Under the pieces are notes generated by a model. That model was given only the letters and a program-made list of their open reading frames with translations, made no database searches and was not told the DNA's origin. The translations under genes were made by a program, and so were the position numbers. Positions 27,201-38,122 of a DNA stretch of 64,000 bases are shown here, piece by piece. This DNA comes from Pogonophryne albipinna (Eukaryota > Chordata > Actinopteri > Perciformes > Artedidraconidae), in contig CM053261.1 of the NCBI GenBank assembly GCA_028583405.1, positions 17,839,825 through 17,903,824 of the forward strand, given 5' to 3'. Every line of letters begins with the position of its first letter. Position 1 is the first letter of the stretch.

Positions 27201-30200
27201 AAGGAGGACTGACAGCTCCTGGTTTAGGGCGATTTCTTTTGCCGGGTCGCTTATGGTGGACATTTTGACCCGGCTGAAGGCTGGGGGCCGGCGTCGGAAC
27301 TGAAGCTTGTACCCCTGGGTTAAGGTGGAAACCACCCAGGGGTCTGAAGCTTGAGCTACCCAGTAGTTGAGCTGCTGCTGGGAGAAATAACCGACAGCCG
27401 ACCCCAGACCCTCAGTACCTTGCCCCCCGGCCTCTGGAGGCTCTGGGGGGGTGACTGTTAGGCACCGGATACCGAGGCTGCCTTGGGGGAGAGTTAACAG
27501 GCCGGCCCCCTCGTGGGATACCGAGGCCCCTGGCGGGCACCGGGGTGAGCCAGTGGACGGTAGCGGCCTCGGGAGGCAGATGCGGAGCCTCTAGGCCTAC
27601 CGGGGGGGGGGGGGCGGGCATGTCTCTGCGAAGAGCTGAGAACTGTTGCCTGGTCTGACTAGCTTGGACAGTCCGTTCGAGCACCTGTACGGCAGCTGAA
27701 CCGAACAGTTCCCCCGGCTCCACTGGGACAGCAGGGAGAGTCCTCCTACATGCCTCTGATAAGGGGGACTGTGCCAGCCAAACCTGGCGACGAGTCTGGA
27801 CGAGAGTGGACATCAGGCGCCCAAGATCTCTAGACATCAGAGCAAACTCCTGTAATGAGGCGTCACTGAGGCTGGTAGCGGAAGCGCTAAGAGCCTCCTG
27901 CTGCAGGGAAGCTGAGAGGGCGAGCATGAGGTGAGAGAGGGAATTGCCTATACGGCCCATGCGTGCCGCTGCATCGTAAGCCTTAGTGAGCAGGTCATCA
28001 GTGACCCGACATTGGGGTCGAGGGCACCTGGCCTCCGACCTCAGAGCTTCGTCAGGGGAAACTATGGGGGAAGCAATGGTAGGCTCAACAGGCGGCATGT
28101 GGTCAAGACCGTCCTTTGCCGCATCCTGCATGGCTGCTAGGGCTCGGCCATCGGACGTAAGACGGGAAAGAGTCTTAGTGTCCCTCCAGCATGCATGTAA
28201 CTCCCTCAAATACTCACAAGAGGGAGGAACTGCAAGGGTGGCGGGTGCCAAAGTGCGCCTGAAGAGGTACCCATGGAGCCGACATCCGCCCCCTCCGAGG
28301 ATGCATGAGCTGAGGTACAGGAGCCAGGCCCAGAAGCATGGGACGGGCCCTCTCCGTCATACTCATTAAATTCAGTGGCTGAAGCTGCCATCGAGAACAC
28401 ATCGTCATCTGGAATCAGTTCAGCCATGGGTGGACTGGGTGCAGTGGCGTGCTCTGTACGGACACCAGAATGGAGAGCCAAGAGGAGTGACTTCATCTGG
28501 GCAAGCTCAGTAGTGAGTAGGTCCACCCTAGAGGACAGCCTATCAGGCTTAGTCCTCTTTTTGGGCGGGGCACCCGCAGCCTCTGCTGCCTGACGCCTAG
28601 GACGGGTAGGTTGGGATGTAGTCGACTGTGCAGGGGGAAGGCCACCCTCAGTCAGTAGTTCAACCTCGGCTAGTCTAGCAGCTCTTACCGCACGAGGCAT
28701 GATGGTGCAATTCATGCACGGGTCCTCCGAAAGCCCCTCCCTCAGATGCTCGAGGCTAAGACAAGAGGGGCAAAGGTCATGGCCATCCTCTGGTTGCAGA
28801 GAAGCCATACAGGTGTTACAGCCGTTAAACACAGCGCCAAGGGGGAGCACTCAGCTGAATGTAAATAACTGGGCCAGGAAACAAACTCCGCAGTGGAGGG
28901 GAGTGAGCACAATAGTAGTTAGCGTGAGTGTGAGCACTCTGCTAACTGGGATGAGAAAAAATTAGTGGTCAGTTAGTGGTATATATGCTGTGAGAGGAGA
29001 GCGGGAATACTCTCTCCACTAGCGCCGTAGTGAGTTAGCCTGAGCGAGAGCACTCTGCTAACTGGAGATGGAACGGGTATTAAACCAACTGTGTGCAGGG
29101 AGAGGGGAGCGGAAACACTCTCTTCACTATCACTGTAGCAAGTTAGCTTTGAGCGAGAACACTCAGCTAACTGGAGGATGGAACAGAAACCAACTGTGTG
29201 CAGGGAGAGGGGAGCGGAAACACTCTCTTCACTAGCGCTGTAGCAAGTTAGCTTTGAGCGAGAGCACTCCGCTAACTGGAGGATGGAACAGGAACCAATT
29301 GTATGCCGTGAGAGGGGGCGGAGACGCTCTCTTCACTAGCGCAGTAACAGTTAGCTTGAACGGGAGCACTCGCTTGGCTTCTACTCATAAAGTAGTAACC
29401 TGTGCAGCGAGAAGATGAAAAAGGACTGAACTCGTTGACGGCACCGGAACTTATGCCTTCCGGGGTCATACGAGGTCACACGTGACTTTGTTGATATAAA
29501 TATTCGACCTGCGCATGCGCGAGACAGAAGATATCCAGTGCTAAAGCACCGCCTCTGGCGGTCTGTAAGGATGAAATAGAACTGAAAGTGAGCATTGTGT
29601 TTCTGCCCCTTTCTTATTCTGTAAAATTATATTTTGTACTTTCAATGCCCAAAAAATATTTGAAAAAAAAAGAAAGAACATCACGTATTACCCCCAAATA
29701 CCGAAATTGTTTTATTTGTCTTAAACGTACATGTTGGTCAATAAACTAATAAGAACGTAGATGAGCTTTAGAGTTGCATTGTCTGATATGTACCTCCATT
29801 AAATAGGGCTTTCTTAATCTGGCAGAGCTGGTGTTATGGCTGCAGGATTTGGCACCACCCCTGTAATTTCTGCCAGGATGGTCATAATCTCACCGCAATC
29901 ACAGCAGTATTGGTTTGTCCCCTTGAGTTCAAGTAAATACAAAGCAATTCACTCTGAGCCCATCAGGTGAATCTGGCAGAGTTGGTGTTATGGCTGCCTG
30001 ATTTGGCACCCATCAAAATCTTTAAAACTAACACCTAGTCTTGTGTGCCTGTTTGTGTTCAGTTTGCAGGGAGATGGTATCGGTTAGGCCTGGCCTACGA
30101 TTCTCCGAGTTTTGTCCCCTTCAGGAGCAAAGTGAGGGCCTCCATTGGCGTTGTCACAGCGATGCCAAACGGCAACGTTAACCTCACCATGTGGGAACTC

Positions 30201-31761
30201 ACGTGAGTCTGTATTCAAATATAAATGCGTGTCAAAGAAGAGAGGATTTAAAATAAAAAGTAGACGCATTGTGTTTCCTCTGTGTGCCTCAGACCTTTAG
30301 GTTGTGTGATTCACGTGTATAACTATGAGAGGACCAATGTAGCCGGACAGTTCTCCTACTTCAGCACACGTAAGTCTCTGACTCATCTTCATATCCTGTA
30401 CAACAAGGATGTTAAGCATGATCTTTGATCTAGCTTTTAGTTACAATGTCAATATTTGGCCGCATTAGAACAAAGTTTGATTTTGAACCATGCGGGCAAA
30501 CAAACTCAAACAATCGCGTGGATAAAAGCTGCATTGCCAACGCAAGGGATGTGACTATTATTTCAGTCAATGTGCATTTTAATTTAACGATACAAGCAAT
30601 ACATGAAAGTAGGCAGCAGTGAAGCTGTGGGTGCAGACAAATCTAACATTAGGTTTATTTTGATAGCTTTTTGTAAGAGAGGAAGCTCAAGGATGAACAT
30701 GATTGTATTGAACATGTGATTATAGAATGAGCAGGACTACCGTTGGGCTCCATTTGGGTGCTCTTAAACAGATTTAATATAGGGTGCAGGAAGTATATAC
30801 GTTTGTATCGTTTTTAATACATTTTGTTTTGTGTATATGATGCACTCATGCACCTTTTATGAATGTAATTGTTTGTTTGTGTTCACATATTTTTTAAATG
30901 TTTTTATTTTAGGGCATAAACTGTATAATGCAAAAAGAAAATGTATAACTTCTTAAAGATGTATTTGCAGTATTGTTGTAATATGGTTTGGTACAGTACA
31001 TATATAACATAAATAGACACTCTTTGTTGGATGTCACTTATACAATGTCCAATACTTAATCACAAAAGTCAAGTCATCCAATATTGTAGGTTATTTTACT
31101 TTACAGATTTTACTAATTATTCTTGATATAGCATTATAATGTCACCCTCATGGATTTCTATTCATCCTCATACTTCTTACTGTAGGTTAAGGTTATTTTT
31201 ACTACATGACAGGTGACAGCATTACTGTGAAGCACTTTGTGAATTATATTTCTGTGAAAGGTGCTTTAATAAATAAACATTTTATTATTAGTCCCTCATC
31301 TGTGCTGTGTGTACTTTCAGGCCATAACATGATGAAGGACATCACAGTGGTTGACACAAACTACAGTGAATACGCTGTGGTTCTCAAACACAAGGTTTTT
31401 AACAGGGAGTACACGCAGGTGGCGCTTTACGGTGAGACACACAAACACAGATACACATTATTTCCAACACATGTGAGCTGCAGAGCAAACACCATCTTTC
31501 TGTGTCTCTGTTTGCAGGTCGCGCTCAAACGGCCAGAGTTGATGTCCTTCAGAAGTTTAAAGCCTTCGCCTTGTCCCAGCATTTCCCCAAAGAGTCTATT
31601 CTGACTCCACCTCCAGCAGGTAAGGTATAGGGAACACACACACACACACATACACATATTAATACAGTTTATTCACATCCACACAAATATGAAAGGATAA
31701 TTAAATGACCATAAATGTTTTCTGGCCAACAGAAAATTGCCCGTCATCAAGATCTGGTTAG
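24227..31761 (+). CDS. Secreted lipocalin, prostaglandin D synthase-like (ptgds-like), 6 exons
   Basis: Exons: 24227-24322, 30063-30202, 30293-30369, 31321-31431, 31518-31619, 31733-31761 (555 nt, 184 residues), all in phase. A signal peptide of about 20 residues precedes DVKPQ. Lipocalin motif 1 is AGRWY (34-38); motif 2 is VDTNYSEYAVV in the 31321 exon. Cys83 and Cys178 match the conserved lipocalin disulfide. The pattern fits the L-PGDS branch: small extracellular carriers of hydrophobic ligands. The residue aligning with the catalytic Cys of mammalian L-PGDS reads as Ser59, so a carrier role without isomerase activity is likely (inference). The stop TAG precedes a good donor (gtgagt), leaving the last exon (about 31874-32085) untranslated. 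Splicing at the alternative gttagg donor would end the protein ...GFLR instead. Intron 1 (5.7 kb) holds an antisense DIRS element. It is the first of three tandem lipocalin genes. Confidence 0.88.
25817..26611 (-). pseudogene. DIRS tyrosine recombinase, broken
   Basis: Two frames (26611-26180 and 26149-25817) cover the N-terminal and catalytic parts. The catalytic HSTR pair, the downstream TWAS and the FARYY tyrosine are readable in the second. The first conserved arginine is expected in the 'SAK-R-VSEL' segment of DIRS recombinases, but here it reads SAKCVSEL, so the Arg is replaced by Cys (consistent with a CGT to TGT change). A frame break also separates the halves. Enzyme activity is therefore very unlikely. 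Confidence 0.82.
26600..27335 (-). pseudogene. DIRS reverse transcriptase, frameshifted and truncated
   Basis: The N-terminal part (27335 to about 27120) has the RT finger region ending GGFYSTYFLVRKKG. The palm continues in another frame from 27049 (EWFTSVDLKDAYFHVPI, then VLPFGLSLSPRVFT, then YLDD), so the TSVDLKDAYFH and YLDD catalytic aspartates are present. After YLDD the frame shifts again. The protein runs about 35 residues further and then directly into recombinase sequence, with no RNase H or methyltransferase between. The copy cannot make a working RT. Confidence 0.85.
27412..28850 (-). pseudogene. DIRS gag-like ORF, frameshifted
   Basis: Two overlapping frames (28850-28206 and 28251-27412) together form one gag-like protein. 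The first starts MLPLGAVFNGCNTC and has paired cysteines (CNTC, CPSC, CMNC) suggesting zinc binding, then a Pro/Arg-rich basic stretch and an acidic Ser-rich tail. The second is rich in Ala/Leu with a Pro-rich C-terminus. The frame change near 28210-28250 could be a mutation or programmed; I favour mutation because the neighbouring RT is also shifted. Confidence 0.7.
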
Positions 31762-32072
31762 GTGAGTTGTTTTCTTTTCTTTAAATGACCTAAACCATGT
31801 CCTACAACAGGTTTTTGAATGGTTCCTGCACATCAAATATTCAGTCAAAATGAGTTTCTGTTTCTCCCTGCAGGTTTCCTGAGATGATGCTGCTCCACTT
31901 CTTTGTTCGCTACTCTCAGCAGCATCTACCATGAAGTGTTGCAAAAAGCTCTATCTCAGCAAACATCCTTATTATGGCTGAAAGGATGATAATTAACATA
32001 TATTTCCAATGTAATATATACATCATGCTCTTTATGTAGTGTTTCACATTATTTTCATACTACTGCGCTGAC

Positions 32073-32078
32073 ATTAAA
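32073..32078 (+). promoter_or_regulatory. Polyadenylation signal (ATTAAA) of the ptgds-like lipocalin
   Basis: The common ATTAAA variant, about 310 bp past the stop codon and within the probable last exon. Confidence 0.55.
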
Positions 32079-32182
32079 CAAAGAATATAAACCTCAAGGC
32101 TGTTTTGTCTGTTTTCCTAATCACCAAATGTATAGTTTGTACTGTGATTGGGGAGTTTTATTGAATTACATTCTGTTAACCA

Positions 32183-32438
<256 letters not shown>

Positions 32439-33035
32439 AGACATGTGAACACTAGGGGGCAGAGACAGGGCTCCACAACACTGTCCCTTCTGTGAATAAT
32501 AGCTCTCTAATGTGCAATCTAGTGACATCACTGCTGCGTTTTTCACTAGTAATTATCAGATATTAAAGGAAAAGTGGAGATTTTTTAAAGTGAGGTTGTT
32601 TGAGGCACTTATCTATAATCACTTTACAGAAGATGGTGATCGATATGCCCCAAGTTTACAGACAGGAGTTCTGGCATTGAAGCAAAGCAATGTACTGCCA
32701 TGAAGTGGGGCAGCAATAAAACTTATTTTAGACACTATACCGATCAATATTAAGTGTACACTATATTTAACTGTTCTTACAGTTTATCTGTACCTCATAC
32801 TACCCTGTAAAAAAATGGAGCTAAGCCTTTAAATTCTGACAGGTATTGATTTGTTTGTTTTAGCCTCAAATTCTGAAGTCCAGTGATCCTCTGCTGATCA
32901 TATCGAGTGAACACACACACACGCTAAGATAAAGAGACAGAACTTTGCTCTTTTAGTTGTGTGGGTTTTTTTGGTAGTGTTGAGGGAGGGAATTTACAAA
33001 AAACCCAGTGAGAGTCAGTTTGAGGGTCTGACAGG

Positions 33036-34792
33036 ATGCAGGGAGCGGTGAGTCTGGGGTCTCTGCTGGTCCTGGGGTTGGCCTGGATGCTGCAGGCTGG
33101 CCCTGTACTCCAAGATGATCTCATTCCCATACAGGAGAACTTTGACCTTGGCCAGGTAAGTGGACTAAAATACAGATTGTATTCATTCGTAGATGACAAA
33201 AAATTAGGTTATTCCTTCCTCCTCCATCTTTTTTGCCATGTGAAATGCTTTGCTCTACATTATATTTGTCTCCTGCAGTTCATGGGGAAGTGGAATGAGG
33301 TAGCGGTGGTTTCCTCCTGTCCTTACTACATGGACGACAAGAGGGAGAACCCTGTCATTGTTGCACTTGATCTGCAACAAGTGGCTCCTGATGGGAACTT
33401 CACCATGACGTCTGCTAGATTCAGGTCGGACTTGCAAACATTTTTGGTATTTTGAAGTGTGCTATTTAGTTTAATCTCTGCTTTTGTTGTGTGTGTGCCT
33501 GAATGTAGTAGGAATGGCACGTGTAATCACAGATCCACAAACTATTGTTTGACCGACACTCCAGGACGATTCTTCAACCATGTTGCAAGTATGTATCTCT
33601 AGCTTCCTTCCTATCCTCATCCTTTGTTCAATGTATTGTGTTCATGTCCCCGGACCCACATTATTAAGTTAATTACTAAGTTGTAGTAACTTTTTTGAAT
33701 TTATAGAGCAAATCTGTCATTTTGAATCATGACAACAATCCATTTCAACCTGGTTTCATTTTTGGTTTTCATCTGTGCAAGATCATAAATGATTTCATCC
33801 AGTTTTAAGTCAAGTTTTCACCATATACTCTTTAGATCTGGGATGGTTTACTATTATGTTAACAGGGTAGAGAATTTATTTAATCACACATTTGTGTCTT
33901 TAGTTATCACACACATTGATACACATTTTAAAAGATCAAGTTCATTTTATCTGTGGAGGGGGAGACCTCTGCCAGCTCCAAAATGTCCTGAACGATAAAC
34001 AATAATATATTCTAACCAGGAGAAGCCGACCCATGATCCTTAGCTACTTTGTGAAGTCCCCAATCTCACTTTTGTTATTGATTTAATTGAAACACCCTTT
34101 GTGGCATGAAATTACATATCTTGCACTTAACAGGCTATTGTTAATGCTAAACTAAACTCATAATTTGAACACTTTTCTGTCCCCAGGGTTCGGAGCAGAT
34201 GTTGATTCATTCGTGGTTCATTCCAACTATAATGAGTATGCAATGATGCTCCTGCTGAGCACTGAGCAACCTTCAGGGACTAAAACCTCCAAAATCAAGC
34301 TTTATAGTGAGTGACAAGTAAATATATGAATATGTTAATGTGTTGTCTTTTTTTGTGAATTAGGGGTTAGGGTTAGGGTTAGACATAGAAAAATGTATCA
34401 GTTTGTGTAATGGTAGTGATGTCCCCATCAGGTCGGAGTAAGAGTGTGAGTGCTGCTGTGCTGGAAGACTTCAAGACGCTGGTCAGAGATCATGGACTGA
34501 GTGATGACGCTATCATCATGAATCAGAATATAGGTAACGCCTGGACTACTGATCATACCTGGTCATTCTTAAAACCCTGACGTTTCTTGACACACAGAAA
34601 TAAATGAAAGTATATCTCACTATATTCCCAGGTCAGTGTTCAGGTGAGCAGGAGACAAATCCCGTCTCAACTCAGCCCAATGTTTATCTCTATTTACTGA
34701 TATTCTCACTTCTTTGCTCAGCTTGGGAAAAGTTCTTATTAAGAACCTTTGTTGCGATGTTCTTAGTTACGATCTATGAACATGGACAATAG
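33036..34792 (+). CDS. Alpha-1-microglobulin-like lipocalin without bikunin domain, 6 exons
   Basis: Exons: 33036-33155, 33279-33424, 33512-33588, 34187-34306, 34432-34533, and 34632 onward. Exon sizes, phases and residues match the lipocalin half of the neighbouring ambp. Shared features are a leader ending LQAGPVL, QENFDLGQ-FMGKW (motif 1), Cys54 in VVSSCP (position of the reactive free Cys of alpha-1-microglobulin), NGTC, TPGRF, VDSFVVHSNYNEYAMM and LEDFKTLVRDHGLSDD. There is no tetra-Arg site and no Kunitz exon. The last exon is uncertain. Read through, it ends at 34792 (241 residues) with an odd hydrophobic tail. If the donor at 34644 is used and joined to an acceptor at 37394, the frame stops at once (GQCSG then stop) and AATAAA follows at about 37500. 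A free extra Cys lies in NYCLTD. Likely a secreted plasma carrier or redox lipocalin (inference from ambp). Confidence 0.85.
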
Positions 34793-35086
34793 GACCTTCA
34801 ACTTCAGATGAACTATGAACATCCTGATACTGCCTCCCTAACTTCGAGAATGCTCCTTTCCCTACATTGTCGCTAAGCTTAAACCGCCCTTATTCCCTCT
34901 GTTTGAACATCCAACACAAACTCTATTCTGCATCTTTTACTCTGCAAACAGTACTTCTTGCAAGAATTAAATACAACAAAGACAATTGAATGGTTCATTC
35001 TTTATTCATGTTTGATTAATAAATCCCCTTCACAACAACATGAGGCCTTTTCCACCCCAACACTTTTTATTTCACATCCTCACACA

Positions 35087-36714
35087 CAGGGCCGTTTCTA
35101 GCTTTTTGGGGGCCCTATGCAAGATGCTGTTTGGGGGCCCTAGTTTTGACAGTTTTTTAACTACAATGGGGGGGATTCCGAAGCCTTTAAGATGATCTGT
35201 GGAGATGCATCAATCTGTTACACTTTAATAGGAAAACAGGCTAATTTCACGAAAACCAAGCAATTGAAAATTACAAAAAATAATATTAAAAAGGTAAACA
35301 ATAAGGCTCCTCTATGTCAATAAATGTAAGAGATGCAGCATTTTCTCAGCTGTCAGCCCAACGATGATTTGGACTTTATTACCCCAAAAACCCAAGCCAC
35401 AGCTTTGCTATCATTGCAGTTTAGTCGTGTTTATATCCTACATTGGATTTGTAAGCATATAATGCTTCACCGAACACAGGAGGGGGCTTGGCTGTCTACA
35501 AATAAAGACGGCTCATTTGAATTCTCCCCAAATATATTGAGGCTGAACCTGAACTTTTAATTCTCTGCTCCCATCATAATCTTGGCGATCTTGTTAAAAT
35601 TGTGAATGCAGAATTAAAAATACTATGTAACTGGTTTGCAGTTAATAAATTATCCCTTAATGTGGCCAAAACAAATTACATGTTATTCAATACAAAGTCT
35701 GAGAGTAGAAATGACTGCATTATACGGATTTGCAATACAGAGATAGAAAAAGTTGGTGCATGTACGTTTTTAGGACTGCTTGTTGACGAAAAACTCAATT
35801 GGAAGCACCATATAAATTATGTACAGACTAAACTGTCAAAAACAATAGGTATTTTGTATCATACTAAGAACATTCTTGAAGAAAATATACTCTTTATAAC
35901 AGTCTATTTCTCCCTTACCTTTAATACTGCTCCGAAATATGGGGAAACACGTACTCAACAAATCTACAAAAAATAATAACATCCCAAAATAAAGTATTAC
36001 GAATAGTCTGTGGTGTTGGTAAATATGAACACACAACTCCCATATTTAAAAAAAACTCAATCTATTAAAATGTGTTGAGATAGTAGAGCTTAAAACAGTA
36101 CTGATTATGCACAACATTTTCCATAACAAAATGCCTAATAACATTCAAAAGCAGTTCCAAACCACAGCGTGAACATATTAATGTAAAAAAGTCACTTGAA
36201 AATAAGTGTTCACAATGTTTATATGCAATTATGCATATATTATTATTATTATTATTCATTTGCCAAGTGCATGTGTACCTATGTATATATTTATATATAG
36301 TATTTTAATTTACAAAAAAAGATAGTTGAAACTGCTATTGACATGTGCAGAAAATGACCCTATATCTAGTTTTCGTATATATATATATATATATATGCAT
36401 TTATTGTTTTCCTGCCCTAACTTTTATTTAATTTTTTCTCCTATTTCCTTTATTTCTTTGTACTCCTTCATTTCTATACGTTTTTGACGCAATAATGCCG
36501 CTATATTAGGATGATGCACGGGAGGGCTACTTTCCACAAGCTATGCTTCAGCCCTCCCGCTTCTAATTTTGTTCATCTTTGTGTGTATGAATTAAACTTT
36601 TTTTGTTTTTCGGATGAATAAAAAAAATAAAAATACTTTCAGCTTGGGGGCCCCCTAGTGGCCGCGGGGGCCCTATGCCCCCGCATAGTCCACATATAGG
36701 AAGAAACGGCCCTG
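35087..36714. mobile_element. hAT-like DNA transposon, 1.63 kb, non-autonomous
   Basis: Termini are inverted: the left begins cagggccgtttct and the right ends agaaacggccctg. An exact 8-bp target duplication (ctcacaca) lies at 35079-35086 and 36715-36722. Subterminal 'gggggccctatgc' motifs recur at both ends. Eight-base duplications and a CAGGG terminus indicate hAT. There is no transposase; the interior holds a LINE reverse-transcriptase fragment instead. Confidence 0.9.
35560..36240 (+). pseudogene. LINE reverse-transcriptase C-terminal fragment inside the hAT-like element
   Basis: The frame at 35602-35976 reads WFAVNKLSLNVAKTNYMLF, then FLGLLVDEKLNWKHHINY, then a thumb-like segment (ILYHTKNILEENILF). 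This pattern belongs to the RT region just after the YADD motif of Jockey/I-type non-LTR elements. No YADD or endonuclease is present upstream and the frame decays downstream. Confidence 0.75.
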
Positions 36715-36807
36715 CTCACACATGCCAGAATAAGCAATGTATGCCTACTCATATTTAATAAATAAAAAATGGTTTATATGATATGTTGTTTCTAATATAG
36801 GCAGATG

Positions 36808-37360
36808 TGTAAAGTAACTAAGTACATTTTTCTCAAGTACTGTACTGTACTTAAGTACAATGTTGAGGTATTTGTACTTTCCATTTTGTGCTACTTTTTA
36901 CTTCTACCCGAATACAATTCAGAGGTAAATCGTGTACTTTTACTCCACTAAATGTATGTAATACCTTTAGTTACTTTTTAGATTTGGATTTATAATGTGA
37001 AATATAATCAAGTGTTAAATCAGACTTTAGTTCCACCTGGAGTAAATTCACAAGCTACCCTGCAGTATACAAAGTCATTAAAACTAGCTGCACCTTTACC
37101 AGCTTTGATAACACTTTAATGATCAATAATTAAAATCAAAACTTATCATATATATATATATATATAATTCTGAAATGGACCAATCTGCATAATGACTACT
37201 TTTACTTTCGATACTTTAAGTATATGTTTATGCTAATACTTTTGTACTTTTACTTGAATAACATTTTGAATGCAGGACTTTTACTTGTAAAAGAGTATTC
37301 CTACAGTCTGGTACTTCTACTTTTACTTAAGTACAAGATCTGAGTACCACCTCTGAATCT
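36808..37360. mobile_element. Probable non-autonomous DNA element with 'aagtac' motifs
   Basis: Left end gtgtaaagtaactaagtac and right end cttaagtacaagatctgag read as diverged inverted copies. Many acttaagtac / tacttttactt units lie between them, plus a (TA)n run at about 37149-37166. This is a familiar fish interspersed repeat pattern. Ends and target duplication were not resolved. Confidence 0.5.
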
Positions 37361-37930
37361 AGCCATATTAAAACATATCTGTTTACTGTTACAGGGTGAC
37401 TGATCCTGTGGAACAACGGAAAAGGAGGGTCATCTCACAAACCAGACTATGATGTAAAACTATTTATGTTGCTGAGTGTGAAAAAACATTTTCCTAAAAG
37501 AATAAACACATTTTTAGTTATTACTGACTTTCATATGGGTACAGCACGCACTGTATGAATGTTACTATATCACTACCAGCCAACCTTAAAATAACCTTTT
37601 TTCTGTTGGTGCTTCATTTCTTTTTAAGGACCAGTAGCAATTTAAATGTCTTCTCCTGTTTATAATTAAATCAATTCTTGAGAGCAATATACATAAGATC
37701 AAAGAAATCAAAGCCTGAAAATAAAATGTATGGGAAAAATATAATAAATTAATAATGTCACTAAAATGCTTATTGGTTTTCTGTACATACTGTATTTTAA
37801 TTCAATAACTTGTTATATAACCTGCTGTTCCAAAAGAAAACTGAACATGGAAAAATGACTCATTAGTTTCTCAAATAGTGCGATACATATTGATTTCTTG
37901 TTTGTTGCCAAACTGTCAGACAGGCAGGGA

Positions 37931-37947
37931 TCCGAACTTTGCCTCTT
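37931..37947 (+). promoter_or_regulatory. Shared upstream motif of ambp (HNF4-like)
   Basis: GAACTTTGCCTCTTT lies about 190 bp before the ambp ATG. A near copy (GAACTTTGCTCTTTT, 32940-32954) lies about 95 bp before the ATG of the neighbouring alpha-1-microglobulin-like gene. The reverse complement CAAAGTTC resembles a liver nuclear-receptor (HNF4) site, and AMBP in mammals is a liver gene. Function is inferred. Confidence 0.35.
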
Positions 37948-38122
37948 TACTTGTTTGTTTTTTTACTTTGCTCTGGGTGGGAGTGAGTGCATGCACAGCA
38001 CACAAATCACCGGTCAATGCCCCCTCCCCGTTTGAAGAGTGGAGGGTGGGGGTAAGAAGGAGTGAGGATTCAGGGTCTTGGATCATTCCTTTCAGAGACG
38101 AGTAGACGGACGCCCTGATAGG

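Larger units (their letters stand above)
25440..29583 (-). mobile_element. DIRS-type tyrosine-recombinase retrotransposon, degenerate, internally deleted
   Basis: Read on the minus strand it has, in order: a gag-like frame, a reverse transcriptase and a tyrosine recombinase, flanked by inverted rather than direct terminal repeats. About 150 bp at 25482-25630 is the reverse complement of 29425-29565. Immediately inside the left end, 25725-25775 repeats the extreme right-end sequence, which matches the internal complementary region used in DIRS replication. The left end also has perfect inverted arms of about 50 bp (25449-25500 and 25675-25725). No target duplication is expected for this class. 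The total of about 4.1 kb is short for DIRS because RNase H and methyltransferase regions are missing. It lies in lipocalin intron 1, opposite to the gene. Confidence 0.92.
34793..38122. other. Spacer between the alpha-1-microglobulin-like gene and ambp
   Basis: It holds the hAT-like element at 35087-36714, a second probable DNA element at about 36808-37360, and a possible terminal exon (37395 to about 37510) of the preceding gene with AATAAA at its end. The last 250 bp is the presumed ambp promoter. No other gene seen. Confidence 0.5.

Noticed and set aside
25905..28965. Plus-strand frames inside the DIRS element
   Set aside because: They are antisense shadows of the gag, RT and recombinase frames on the minus strand.
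34362..34381. Three telomere-like ttaggg units
   Set aside because: Too short to be an interstitial telomere; chance in an intron.
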